From: Antedon mediterranea
Lineage: Eukaryota > Echinodermata > Crinoidea > Comatulida > Antedonidae
Reading direction: 5' to 3'
NCBI RefSeq assembly: GCF_964355755.1
Contig: NC_092675.1
Span: forward strand, 18,738,912 to 18,802,911
Length of the DNA stretch: 64,000 bases
How positions within the stretch are numbered: position 1 is the first letter of the stretch; each line of letters starts with the position of its first letter. The notes beneath the pieces are model-generated. The model was not told where the DNA came from. It ran no database searches and worked only from the letters and a program-made list of their open reading frames with translations. Made by a program: the position numbers and the translations under genes. This document shows, piece by piece, positions 1 through 12,787 of the stretch.

Positions 1-2978
1 TATAACTGACATTAACTTAAGTTCCAAACTAAACTCAGAATGTCTTGTGAGAGACATTTTTTTTAAAGTAACGTAATTTCAATTTCTCTTAAATTGTTCT
101 GAGCCGCTTTTTAATATTTTATTAATTTTAGACAGATATTTACCAAATTCAAACCACTGAAAGAGAGAGCCTACAAAGGACCCCATTAAATTTTGGAGGC
201 AATCCGGACCAGGATCCCAATTCTGGACCATTTTTAGGCTGCGGGATTATGGCCAAATTGTGACTGAATTGTCCTTACCAACTGAAAACTACGTTATAAA
301 AATGCATTATAGACTCCCTGTTTATATAGCCTGTACACTTTAATTCGATATTTTAAGCGATATATATATTTAAAAACGGGGCTTAATGTTTGTTTGAGGT
401 CGGCCATTGTAGGATGTAATCTCTTACCGATTGTATAGTTTCATCTCACCTACACTTTCTAATGTATTATTATAATAAATTTTTATGAATACTTTCCACG
501 TTTGCTTATTCGCAGTGAATCGTCGTTATTTAGGTGCTAATTGTAATTGTGTCCTAAATAACATACTCTAACATTCGTGTAATTCAATTCCAGCGTTGCA
601 GATATACTAAATGAAAATCATAATCATCATGGCCACGAACATTTTTTTAAGAAACACTAAATTCAAGGTTAATTTAAAGATGTATTGTCCCTTTGACTAA
701 TTCCCAAAAAATAAAAAATAAAATATTTCGAAAAAAAGTGGGTCATTTTGAAGTATCATAATAGTTATTAACTTTCAACAAAAATTAGCTGAAAAAAAAT
801 CATTTAACTGAAATACAGACGTTTTTTTGTTCAAAAAATAACTTTGACTTCCAGTCAAAGTTTTTGATCAAAACATATCTCATAATGCAACGTGCTTGTT
901 TGGCTACTCTGTATGAATAATCATAAAACTTCCTCGCGATCTGTGTAAGAACACATTCTCAACGGTACCGTGACGAGTTGTAAACAATTCTAATTAGCAT
1001 CATGCATAATGCATACTCGTGGTTTGAAATCTTTGTTTACTTTCGCTCGCGACGATTTTCCAGACGAAATGTAATCAAATTAATTTACCTGTTAATTACG
1101 TAAACTTGTTGTTTTGGCTCGAATTTCGACTTAAAGAGAATAACTTTAATATTTCTTTGATATGGTCAATTTAGATTTAGAATATTTTGACTTTCAAGAG
1201 ACAATACATCTTTAAGCGAAAGCTGACTTTCTATTAGGTAACAATAACATTGAGTGGAGCAAGGCGAATATATTAAACTGCATAAATAAATATATGAATA
1301 CATTTATATTCTCTCTTGAGTAAGTTACGCTGAATATCAAGCAGAAGACAATAGATTTAAAAATAGAATAATTTGTGGTGCAAATTCCCATAGAAACAGT
1401 AACAATTCGTATTTGTTATATTAGTACGGCAATAAACTCGGTTTTAATGCGGTAAAACGCATCTAAACGTAGCTATAATGATGGTTTCAGTCATTTAAAG
1501 ATAGACACACAGTACGATAGCATTTATAAATAACACATACGAGACATGTTTTTCTAATGTTCAAACACATTAATTGAATAAATTGTATCTACGTAAAAAC
1601 GGTATTGAAGATTTACATTACGGTTTGCTTTGTTCATTTACCGATAATCGAATCCCCATAGAGGCAGAAAAATGTTAAGAAACAATTCGTTTTAAACCCT
1701 GTTATGAGTGCTAACTAAATGTCATACAGACAATCAGTAATGTTATCCCGTAGCAGTGCGGAGACGTGTCCCTGCAATTAAAACACTCTTTTGCCCTATA
1801 ATGATAAAATCAATACAGAAATATCGAGAAAAAAATTCAATCAGAATTCCCGCGTTTGTTTTAAAACCTTATTACTTAATTATTGATCCGTTCGAAGGAT
1901 CGGAACTGAAGACGGATGTCCTTTAGTAAATAATTGAAAATTGTAGACGGATTCGGAAGAAGTTTTCCGTTCCGTGAAATGGAACAAGTGTGAATGCAGC
2001 TTTAGTGGATAAATTTAATTCATACATGGTTCAATGAAGGGACATAACCCTTTAAATAATCTTAATCGATAATCTTTTATAACCCAATGGATAATGACTT
2101 TCCGGCTTCTCTCATTAGGCTTTTACTGTAGGTATTATACTTTAATGTTTCTCATGAGAATAATTTCGGACTCTTTATACTCATCTCCTCTTTTTCCATC
2201 TATTATAAGCAATTACATAACTGTACTTTACAATATCTTTATTTTTAGATTCCGTTTGTAACAATCTACTGCCGCCTTGAAACTATACTTCAAGCTAATT
2301 TTTAAAAAAAGCAATAGATCATTTTTGTACAGTAAAGTAGTATTATGTACGTCACAGCAATTTGTTAGAGAAACTACAACCAGTGAGCTTGTGTTATTAA
2401 AATCCCAAAAATGTATAATAAGCTATTTTATTGTGATTATGCTATCTTTTTTATAGGATAGGATATATGCTATCCACCATGATAATTATCTAGTATTCTT
2501 ATACCACCATAAAAATATAATACGTGTCTACAAATTTACTAATAACAACGTTCAATAATTATATTGCTTATGGCACTGAACCTATTATGTTATGTTTGCC
2601 TGTTTTATTATACTGCTGTCAATAGTCAATGATAATAACGAAAGTTAAAGTTACATAAGCTTGATTAGAGTGTCTTATTTCATTTTTATATAAAAAGTAG
2701 ACAGTTGTTTAACAAACTGTGACTACTAAACATCAATTACGAAGTACAATAACAACATATTGATGTGATTGATGTTATTAAGTCACGATTGTTCCTAGCC
2801 TAGATATCTGTACGATTTATCCAAGGTTTAGTAATTATACAAAATTATCACTGACTGTTATTACATTTGTTATTTAGAACTCAGCAAAGCACCTTACCTT
2901 TTAAACTCTCTGTCTTGTTAGGAACAGGTATAATCACATTTACAACTTGTTCCTGGTTCTGGCAAGTACCGCTGCCAT
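1..2978. other. Non-coding AT-rich DNA, no gene seen
   Basis: I see no exon, RNA gene or long open frame here. The only recognisable piece is near 170-235, which matches in inverted orientation the RTE-like repeat at 38,745-38,805. Confidence 0.6.
165..240 (+). repeat. RTE-like interspersed repeat fragment
   Basis: About 45 bp here (core GGCAATCCGGACCAGGATCC) reappears reverse-complemented at about 38,755-38,805 with few changes. The other copy ends in a CCTCCTTGGCGGAGG hairpin, typical of RTE-type 3' ends. The assignment is by resemblance only. Confidence 0.45.
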
Positions 2979-3072
2979 GTGTGTATCGTCTGTAGCGTCA
3001 ACTGGTATAGCGATTTGTACTGTGTATTGTATTTAAAGCAACGCAGTAGACACGCAAGAAATCAATCAAGTG

Positions 3073-3309
3073 TGCGCGCATGCTCAGTTAAATTCAGTTC
3101 GATCACTCCAAAAAAAAAAGAAGCGTATCCAGGAAAGAATGAAATATACGGCTCTAAACGAATATCAATTTCGATCCATTATTGCTCATAGTTCTTTATT
3201 GCACTTGTGTTATAACAAACAGGAAGGTCGCTGGACAATAATATATCAAGTTCCAACTCAATTATCATAATAAACACTAATGTCCACCACGCATATGCGC
3301 GCATGCGCA
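3073..3309. promoter_or_regulatory. Pair of NRF1-like palindromes
   Basis: TGCGCGCATGCTCA at 3073-3086 and the perfect palindrome TGCGCGCATGCGCA at 3296-3309 fit the NRF1 consensus (YGCGCAYGCGCR). They lie 223 bp apart in otherwise AT-rich DNA. No adjacent exon was recognised, so a promoter role is only suggested. Confidence 0.3.
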
Positions 3310-3312
3310 ATG

Positions 3313-6300
3313 TATTCAATTAGTAAACATGAATATTTTCAGACAATAAACTCATAAGCATAAATCATATAGATTATAAGTGATGACAGATCCAATTAAT
3401 AAGTTATGTTATGCTGCATAGGTTAGAAGCATCAACAATCAACGACATAAACAGAAATGGTATTTAGATGTAGTTTAGATGTTTAGAAAAAAGGACTATC
3501 GACTCGATAGTACATTGCTGAGAATTCAAATAAACATCACCATACGATCTATGCATGTACCGCACATTCAAGGAAAGTATAATCCTTTTTTAGGCCCACA
3601 AAATGCATAGGCATAAAGTAAATTGATAATTTGAGGCCTAATAGAAATTAAATAAATTGTATATGTATCCAGGTAGAGGAAGGAAGAGAAAAATGCTACT
3701 GGATAGACTTAAAATGGAAATAAATATTACCAACTAAGGAGTAAAGCATTAAATAGAGAAGAGTGGAAGAAAATAACAGTCATGGGCATGCCAATTGGCA
3801 GATGACCAGGTAGACAAGGTAGGTATGTATCACAAAGAAGCGAATATAAGTTTACCGACATATAGTAAATAATGAATATCCCCTTGTGCATCTGTAAACC
3901 TTGGTACTTGATCAATTCAATGTACTGGTCCAGATGATCATGTGCTGTTTACTACTGTACTGTAATGAATCAATCGATGTAAAAGGACCTCTAACAAAAA
4001 AAATTAAAACTAAAAAATTAACTACGATATTATTACGTGAAGTAAACATTTATTGCATATATTATGTCATTCTCTACGTGATACGGTATCAGTTTAGTTA
4101 ATTCCTTATAAATTATTTACAAATGTAAGAATTCATTTCCCATTTACTAAAATTTAGCAGCAGTAACCTAATTATTTCACGTGTATATTTTCACTTCAAT
4201 TATTAAATGTTACAACATTAGGTTAATTTCACATTCTGTTTTATGTTTGGCCATTTCTTAGTGAGACCTATTGACATGTTAGTATGTTTGTTTGAAAGTA
4301 CAACACTACAATATTCATGCTAATTGTGGCATAAGTCCTGTCATAAGAAAATCCTATAAAACATTCTAATGTTTGAAAACCAACCAATTGCAACTATGTT
4401 TAATACTATACCTTAATTATTATTTAGTATTTTACATTTAAAATACTAGATTAATCTAGAACCTTAAATTTTTTAAATCAGAAAAGTTGAAATTGCGCAT
4501 TTTCCTCCTGGTCTGCCAATGTTCTACGTTTTGCCATCTCTCGTGATACTCGCGAAGTTGATTGTCAATAAATTACATTACTTGAATCAAACTAAAATAT
4601 TTTTTGTTCTCAAATAAGCTTTCAAATAGCGCCATCAACTTAGTATTCGACGACTGTTGTAATGGACTTTTTCCAGTTGTCTAAGCCATGGCTTTCGAAA
4701 AGTCTTATAGATTAGACAAGCTTACACCAAGACAAAAGTATTTAAATTGTAATCCGTCCAAGTACAATATTACAGTATTTCCGATAAAGCATTGTCTTAT
4801 ATATAAATTAAAAGGCAAACTACATACTGTATTTTATAATGTGTTTATGTAAACGCTTTAGTTTGTATCAGGTGGTTATATATACTAGTCTAATACATTC
4901 AATAACACGCATACGTGCGTGTTTCCAATTTCTCATATTGACAAAGGCAAAAATTAGTTCTTAAGTTCTGGTAATGTTAAACAAACGTGTACATGTTGAA
5001 CTTTACAATTCATCAAATATGATTAACACTAATAATTAAAATGCTTTTGCATACAATAGTGATATAGAAACTGCCATAATGTATAGTATGAGTTTATATT
5101 GAGTCGGCTTAAAATCCTACATTTTTAATTGTCGTTTGTCGTGTTTTGTTGTTTCAAGAAAAAAATAAAGAAAGATAAGTATTTATAGGAATGGTAAAAA
5201 AATTCTAACAATGGTTATGAAAACCATTTGGCTGACGAGACCATTATCAAACTTTGTAACAAACTTCATACACTTTTTTTAATTTAAGATAAAGCATTAT
5301 CATAACCATCATAATTAAGTACTCTTACAGTCCTGTTGCATTTGTTTTACAGTAGCATTTGTTAAAGAGCTGTTGCCACAGAGGAAATGAATATATTCTG
5401 AAACTAGAAGAAAATATAGATCTTCTACATATTTGATAACACAGGTTATTGCCTCCTTACTGATGTTAATACGTGATTCTATCCACTGGCCATAAAGCAA
5501 GCAATCAATGAAAAATATTATATATATATTTGAATGTTTAGATGCTTGACAATGTTGCCTGTGGGTTTGAATAAAATAGAGAATACATTTATTATATCAA
5601 CCTAAATCTCAACGTGTGTTCTTAAGGTGATGATGGGAATGGGAAATATATCTTGTGAAGAGTTGTTTAATTAATAAAGGAAGTTCTATAACATTTGCAT
5701 ATAACATTTAACGTACTTCTAATAAGCACTAATGTAAGGTGGTCTCGTCCAGTTCGTCAGTTATTGTGTATATTACTGCCAAATGTTCGTATACATGCAA
5801 CAACTGATTGTTGTCCAATTGTTACATGAATCTATTCTTTTATTTGTTTATAGTTCTCTGAAAAAAAAAACTCCATTGCATACCGTAATGTGTTTTAAAA
5901 CAATAAGTAAAATGGGTAGTAGAATTGTTTTAATTGATTACCGTATGAGTTATTCCCCTAAGGTACTTGAACCAAGTGTTATTGCTTATGTTTACGGCAC
6001 TAATGTATTATTCCTATTTATATAATTATTGGTTTCATGTGACGTTTTTTACTTTGATCAATCTAATACAGTGCATTTTTCTCGTTAATACATTGTCGCG
6101 GTGTTGTTACTACACGTGTATGCAGTTTATGGGCCATTGACTGGCTATACATCAAATGTATTCATACAATCGTAAAGTTCCATTAGAAGGAGTGCGTCAT
6201 ATTTATGAATTGTTACATTTTTCTTATTAATATTGTTTGATAAAAAAAATAATTACATTATATTAACGATGTTATTATGATGCTGTATTAATGGATTGGT
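3313..6300. other. No gene or clear repeat seen
   Basis: Only short chance open frames (at most about 80 codons) that match nothing I recognise. The composition is AT-rich throughout. Confidence 0.55.
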
Positions 6301-6302
6301 AT

Positions 6303-6437
6303 TAAAGCTTGTTTCCACTAATGACGCAACGAAAGAACAACAAAATGACCAATGACAACGCGATGGCTCATCACCCAACGCGTCGTGGATTGGTTAAATT
6401 ACTTGCGTTGCGTCCTAGAGTGCAGGAACCAAGCTAT
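6303..6437. mobile_element. MITE family B copy (GGTTCCCACTAG-type termini)
   Basis: It starts TAAAGCTTGTTTCCACTA and ends with the inverse GGAACCAAGCTATG. The inside has ACCAATGACAA and TTGCGTTGCGTCC, both shared with the copy at 46,659-46,833. It is short, has imperfect terminal inverted repeats and encodes nothing. Confidence 0.55.
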
Positions 6438-8785
6438 GACACATCTAGTCCTGGCATTTAGCAAAAGGTTATAAAAACTCTAAAGATAACAAGTTCAATT
6501 GAAATTAGAATCAGAAACATCAATGTTTCTAAAACAATGGTATGTTAAAGTATGTTCTGATTTTAATCTTCGTGAATGTTCAACATTAATAACAACGTCA
6601 CTTTATGGTGATGTTCACAAATTGAACTCACCGTTATTGAGAGTCATCTGATAATACTGACGTCTTCAGATACTAAACTCCTGAACCGATTTTTTTCTGA
6701 TAACCGTCAGGTTAAAATATAAAGCACCAAATAAACCTATGAATTGCTCTCAGCGTTGGTCGCCACTGCAACATTCGTTGGATTTTCACAACAGTATATG
6801 GATGTTTACCTACAATAACCTGAGTAACATGTCAATGCTTTAAATGAGTTATTATTTTATAATATTTAACTAAAAAAACAAAAATACATTGATGCACAAA
6901 ACAGTAGCGGATCCTTCACATGCTTCCAACCTCACCCCCTCTCACACCAATTATAATCAGGTTATTCTACCAACAGCAAATTAGATTTTGATCATCTACA
7001 TGTATTAAGTTGAAAATGTTATTGATAATGTCTATTATTAAAATTAAGCTATTATTAATTCATTGATTTTTGTTTGATATATACCCGCCATTCGAAATAT
7101 CTCGATTGGGCCCCTAACGAAATATTTAGCTGCAATAATGGCCGTAGTAGTAGAATGAAAAAACCTACTGTCATGAATTTGTCTTAAAGTAAATAATATA
7201 ATCTGCATAGGATAATTGTGTTTATACATAGGCTACTTTGTGGTGAATTGTTTTAAAAGTAGAATGACAAAGACAAGTTTTCATTTCACTTCATTATTCA
7301 ACCTAAATGTACCGTAACAATCATTATTATTGACATTTTGATTGAATTAAATAATAATATTGCATATAACATAATGAAACCATTGGGTTTTATTTTATCT
7401 AACTAACATTCCAAATGTTAGACTTATAGACTTAGGATTAATGGATTTTAAAGCATTAGTCTTGTATACTTCCATCGCCAATCCAGATTGATTGAGGGCC
7501 GCATTTTCAATATCTCTTAGTGGATATCCAGCTGTATTTCGAAAGTATATGTTCGAAAATATTTCATTGTTACAGTTATGTAACACGTTGCGTGAAGAAA
7601 GGTATCCTTTCAGTTTCATGCACGTGTTTTTCTATGAATTTTGAATTTATGTTTTCCTGTTTTCACGTCCAGTTTATTTTTTAGAAAGATCTTCTCTTAT
7701 CCAACTCAATTCAAGGAGATGAAGATTAAGTGCCTTAATCGTTGCTCATGACATATATTTAATTCTTGGAACCCTACTCTGTAGTGAAATTTCTCTTGGA
7801 TTGACATGATATTTTTGACATTATTAGATTAAATTTAGGTATAGATACACATTCTTACTTCTGAAACCTAATCAGAATTAGAATTCAGCTACTTATTTTA
7901 ATGACATAAGCCCTTTACAAACAAACATTAAATGAACATCAATATCACTATTTATAACTGTTTAATAAGAATATCTTCCTGAAAAAAAAGCATAAATATG
8001 ACAGATCTGTTTGAAATCTCGGAAAAGGTTAGGCCCACTGGAATTTTGACAACAATTTTAAACCAACAAAATTCGGCAGAGCATTATACAAGACAATATA
8101 AACCGCAATAAAGATTGAGCCAATAGTAGGCCTCTGTTGTTACGTCCACAAACGGTACTGTTGCTTGATTTTGTTCAATTCAATACATTAATGCAATTTT
8201 CAATCAAAGCCATAATTATATAGGTCTACTTAACATTATACCCTTTTAGATGGCTGTTAACCCGTCTGACAATCCATCCGGCAAGGCCGAACAGCTTACA
8301 GACTATCAAAACCACCATTTCACAGATTGTGTGATAAGTAAGCGCCACAAGAACACTATATAAAAGATTATAACGTCGATGAAAAGTAACTTAAGTAGAA
8401 GCTCACATCAAAATCAAACAATTTTCAAAAGTGATTTTTTATCGGTTAACCTTGAACTGGCGACATCAGGTGATCATTACTGTTAAAATGTTTTACGAAG
8501 TTTGATTTGATTTGCTCAGGCTTCCGTTAAAAACGATTCGAATTCACTTTCACAATACGTTGGTTCACTTCCAAAATATCCGAATCATAAATACCAAGGA
8601 AGAGGAAGAGTGAAATTTCCTCTATTATGCTCTTTCTCCCATGTGAAAGATATGTTGCCACGCACATTTTTATTATCGAAATCCAATGTTCCTCCTCCAA
8701 AAGTGAAATCATCTGGTTCATCCCTTCATTCGATTCTCAGGATCTATTGGAATAATACATTAACTAAATACCAAAACTCATGAGA
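6438..8785. other. No gene seen
   Basis: There are small open frames on the minus strand (7,395-7,619 and 8,527-8,721). Neither resembles a known protein and neither sits between plausible splice sites. Treated as non-coding. Confidence 0.5.
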
Positions 8786-8960
8786 TGTTCAATTCAATTT
8801 ATTGTACATATAGGCCTACTAAAAAAATAAACAACAACAAAAAAGTATCATTGGTCGAGGGACTACACAGAGACTCAAACAAGTTAGTGAAAATTAAATA
8901 GAAGGAGATAAATAGAAGAACCGTCGCTGCCATTTGTATCGTCAGAAAATAACAAAAACA
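8786..8960 (-). repeat. Probable LINE 3'-end fragment (minus strand)
   Basis: It begins TTCAATTCAATTTATTG, the reverse complement of an AAT-rich LINE tail, followed by a non-coding stretch. Other window repeats start in the same way (15,866 and 45,925). Assigned only by tail type. Confidence 0.3.
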
Positions 8961-10019
8961 TGACTAAACAAAAAAGAGTTCAAAATTCAAATGACTGGTT
9001 AACCAAAAAGCGAAATGAATCACTGTCAAGTGGCTCAACAAAATGAAAAATGAAAACATCATACAATTATAATTAAACTATATCTATTGAGATTGTTGGT
9101 TGTATGTATAACAAGAAGGCAAAACAACAGTTAAAATTGCAAAAACACACTCAATTGATTTTAACATTAATGTTATGCGCCACGTTAATTTATTGTAATT
9201 AACGTATCTTTCAAAGATTTATCATTTTGCATAAAGGCCTTTATTGTTGTAGTTATGTTTTCATAATTAATTTTACAATTTTCATCAAATGGAAATAATG
9301 ACTGTATGTAGAACTGAACAAGCAAGTACCAATATAATTAGTACATTTTGCATGTATTATAATATTATTTGATAATATGTATTATTTTACGTTGAAAACA
9401 TAAATTAAGTCTATCAATTCTCATAGAGGAAATGTTAGTTTGAAATTTATCCATTCAATCATATATTTCCTCAACCAAATTTAGAAAAAAAGTTGTATTC
9501 ATTTAATTGTCAATCGTTTTGGTAATACAATCGCAAGGCTCATTATTTTGTAAGATTAAATCAGAGTAGGTTACTGTTATCGAAGAGTAAGACTATTTAT
9601 TGTATTGACAGTATTAATTCATGAATGTTTCAATGGCGGTTTGATGTTTCCTTCTCTGACGGCCCATCAGATATCGTATCACTAGAAGATTCTGTTAATG
9701 TATACTAATCTCTTCGTATTTAAGCCTCTTAAGTACATTTAACCACAACAATTATGTGTTGTCTTAAACTCAAAGTATAAACATAGAAATCCATTCCATA
9801 GTCATTTGAGCGTTCGTTGAGAGAGTAGAAAGAAAGATTGATTTTTATTGATTATTTCCCAAAAATAATCATTGAAATCGTTGAAATAGGTCGAGTTTAT
9901 GAATTGCAAATATATAAAACCATTCTTTTTACAAATCATAAAATATGAAAAATAAAAAAATAGTAATTGTTTTAACAAGAATGAAAACTAAAAATGTAAC
10001 CAATAGTAAGTCGCCATGA
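8961..10019. other. No gene seen
   Basis: AT-rich sequence without a recognisable exon, RNA gene or repeat structure. Confidence 0.5.
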
Positions 10020-10701
10020 GAGGTTAGGGTGTTTGTGCATTTATGTTTAAAGCTAAATAAGCTATTGTTTCATCCAAAGTATAGATTTAAACTCGTCACC
10101 ATGACGAGTTTGTATTTTGTGTATTTATGTTCAAAGTGATAAGCTATTGTTTCATCAAAAGTATATATGTGAACTCGTCACCATGACGAGTTAGTGGTTT
10201 GTGCATTTATGTTTAAAGCTAAATAAGCTATTGTTTCATCCAAAGTATAGATGTAAAACTCGTGACTATGACGAGTTAGTGTTTTGTGTATTTATGTTCA
10301 AAGCTAAATAAGCTATTGTTTCATCCAATGATAGCTGTGAAACTCGTCACCATGACGAGTTAGCGTTTTGTGCATTATGTTGAAAGCTAATTAAGCTATT
10401 GTTTCATCCAAAGTATAGAGGTGAAACTCGTCACCATGACGAGTTAGTGTTTTTGTGTATTATGTTGAAAGCTAAATAAGCTATTGTTTCATCCAAAGTA
10501 TTGATGTGAAACTCGTTACCATGACGAGTTATTGTTTTGTGCATTTATGTTGAAAGCTAAATAAGCTATTGTTTCATAAAAAGTATAGATGTGAACTCGT
10601 CACCATGACGAGTTATCGTTTTGTGTATTTATGTTCAAAGTGATAAGCTATTGTTTCATCCAACGTATAGCCTAGATATGAACTCATCACCATGACGAGT
10701 T
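10020..10701. repeat. Tandem array of short hairpin units, about 8 copies of 76-88 bp
   Basis: Each unit carries GTTTGTGCATTTATG, an AGCTAAATAAGCT mini-palindrome, TATTGTTTCATCC, and a hairpin with 9-bp arms AACTCGTCA and TGACGAGTT around a three-base CCA loop. Hairpins sit near 10,090, 10,170, 10,257, 10,341, 10,427, 10,511, 10,593 and 10,681. The right arm is unchanged in all eight copies. The left arm carries a single change in three (GTGACT, GTTACC and CATCACC variants). Confidence 0.9.
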
Positions 10702-11342
10702 AGGAGTTTCGTTATGTTACAGCAGTGTGCGTTTTACCAAGAGTGACAACTTGAGCACTCAAACAATGTAATATCGTTCATACATCCTAATAGCCAATTA
10801 TCCTATTTCTGTGTAAAGCCCAGATGTTTAATAATAACTCTGCCAATTCCCATTTTAATAACACGTATTATACTAAGGGTCCCCATGTGTTCGCATGTTT
10901 CGAATCTCACAAATACATCTATTTTTAAAATTAAGTATCGCTTGTGTAGTTACATTTTAAGATTTTTTCTCAGTATTTGTAGATTTTGTTTACGAAAAGT
11001 GTCTAATGAGAATTACCATAACAATGTTGGATGCAAAATTGAAATGAAACGTGTTTTAACCAGAAGTTTAACATAAAAAGTCGTTTCATTCATGAAAAAT
11101 GGGAATGATTTAGGTCCTACCCTAAGCTTTCGCTAAACTTATACTTAGAATGTTTCTTTTTTTTCATGTTGCTGTATCAGATCGATGTACACACAGCAGG
11201 CGTACGTGAATAAAACTGATTGGTACGGGAACAGATTGTTTTCTTTTCTTTTTCCTAAACTGAAAAAAAGTTAAAAAATACTTAAAAGTACTTTTGTAGT
11301 GATCAACTTTATTTTAATTAAATAAAATTATTAAAATATATA
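10702..11342. other. No gene seen
   Basis: AT-rich spacer between the hairpin array and the LTR element. It ends in the TATATA target site of that element. Confidence 0.5.
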
Positions 11343-12422
11343 TGTAAGGATGTGGACGACAACACAAAAGGAAAAACACGCTTTTTCTCACTTTTACCAC
11401 GGTCCGGTGGTGTATTTGGTTTTAATTTGTTTTTAGCATAACAATAGAGATCAGTATGGTCCTGAAAACCACAAAATAAATACAATGAGAAACAAAAGTA
11501 AATAATATTCTAAAATACAAGCCAATTCTTAGTAACGACCTCAACTTAACAGGCGACTCTAATAAAAAGGATTCTCTCTGAGGACTGCGACTATTACGTC
11601 AAACGGCACGTCTACCTAAACAGCCTCTGTATACTTTGTTAGAGTATACAAATACCTAATTAATTACCTACACAATTGCATCATAAGTGCCTGAATATTA
11701 CTATTATATTACTAGAATAAATGCATGTTGGAATTTACTCACACTATTTGAATACTAAACTTAGTCTATTCATTGAATCAAGGAGTTATAATCTTAGGTT
11801 TGTGTAAAATATATAAATAACAAATCCATGGGCGCAGCCATTTTGTATGACAAATAGAGGGCGCACTACATGACGATCTATCACGAGCATGGTAGCCTCG
11901 TGTGTACAAATTAATCAAGTGTGAACTGTAGGATGAACTATTTTATACAAACTGTTAACTAGAAACTATCTTCTATAAACTAAACATTACTAAATCTATC
12001 TAAACATATTTTGTTAATACAAAGAAGGTTTATCACAAAAGTATAATTATATTATAACATTATATGGCATAAAATCCTAGTTCAAAGATTGTAACACAAT
12101 ACTATTCAATAGGCTTCCTAACTGCACATTCCATGAGTCAAGGTTAACCCAAAACAAATGTCTAGGCCTATGAATGCAATCATCTTAAAATACAACATTA
12201 ATGTTTCTTAAACATAACAGAATCTTATAAATGTATAACAAAGTAATATATGTAAAAAGTAGAGTAATTACCTTTTAATCAGATCTTTAATTAAGTAAGA
12301 GACAAAACTATCTGCTTCCTTGACCGGTTCATGAATACAAAAGAAAGCAAATCATTTGAAAAAGACTGTTACAATTATAGGGGGCAGTATTTAATTATCA
12401 CATGATTAGATTAATCCCCACA
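11343..12422 (-). repeat. 3' LTR
   Basis: 1,080 bp, apparently the same sequence as the 5' LTR. It is preceded on the minus strand by a purine-rich tract (AACAGGGGAGTG) at about 12,423-12,434. Confidence 0.92.
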
Positions 12423-12732
12423 CTCCCCTGTTTAAGCTGAGTTTGTCCTCAAACTTAATATTATTCACAACAAGAAGAATCTTTTCAGCATTTTCAGAGT
12501 CAATGCCAGCATCATCAGGCCAGTCAGGGTAAACGTCCCCAGTACCATCGTCTTCAACAAAGGACTCTACACATTCCCCTTCGGCTCCCACAAAGTGTCT
12601 CATCTTCTTCTCTGGGAGAACATATACTGTGTTTCCATTACCATGGGCAGCACGCCTAGTTGCTTCTAGTTCGGCTCTTAGCTCATCAACCGTCCTCTGC
12701 ACATCTCGCAATGATGCCTTGCTTGCCATCAC
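12406..12732 (-). CDS. 108-aa ORF of the LTR element (possible gag-start/pol-end fusion)
   Basis: This is the only open frame of the internal region. It starts 35 bp downstream of the primer binding site and stops 17 bp inside the 3' LTR. Residues 5-28 form a charged helix that could be a coiled coil (LRDVQRTVDELRAELEATRR). Residues 35-60 (VYVLPEKKMRHFVG and then ESFVED) resemble the start of a gypsy-type Gag capsid region. The rest is acidic and ends in EDKLSLNRGVWG across the purine tract, as the last Pol codons do in some gypsy elements. I infer a large internal deletion that joined gag start to pol end. No catalytic motif is present. Translation is unproven. Confidence 0.55.
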   Translation of the reverse strand: MMASKASLRDVQRTVDELRAELEATRRAAHGNGNTVYVLPEKKMRHFVGAEGECVESFVEDDGTGDVYPDWPDDAGIDSENAEKILLVVNNIKFEDKLSLNRGVWGLI

Positions 12733-12766
12733 TGATCTCTAATGTTAAAGCCAAATACGATCCACG

Positions 12767-12784
12767 ATCCCACTTCTGACACCA
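12767..12784 (-). other. Primer binding site matching the tRNA-Leu 3' end
   Basis: On the minus strand this reads TGGTGTCAGAAGTGGGAT. That is the complement of the 3' 18 nt of animal tRNA-Leu(CAA), including CCA. It lies three bases inside the 5' LTR, the standard place for minus-strand DNA priming. The tRNA match is from memory of the human tRNA. Confidence 0.8.
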
Positions 12785-12787
12785 AAT

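Noticed and set aside
7395-7619. 74-aa minus-strand frame
   Set aside because: No recognisable homology or exon signals; its length is expected by chance.
10020-10701. CRISPR-like array
   Set aside because: The spacers between hairpins are near-identical rather than unique, and the context is eukaryotic. It is a tandem repeat.
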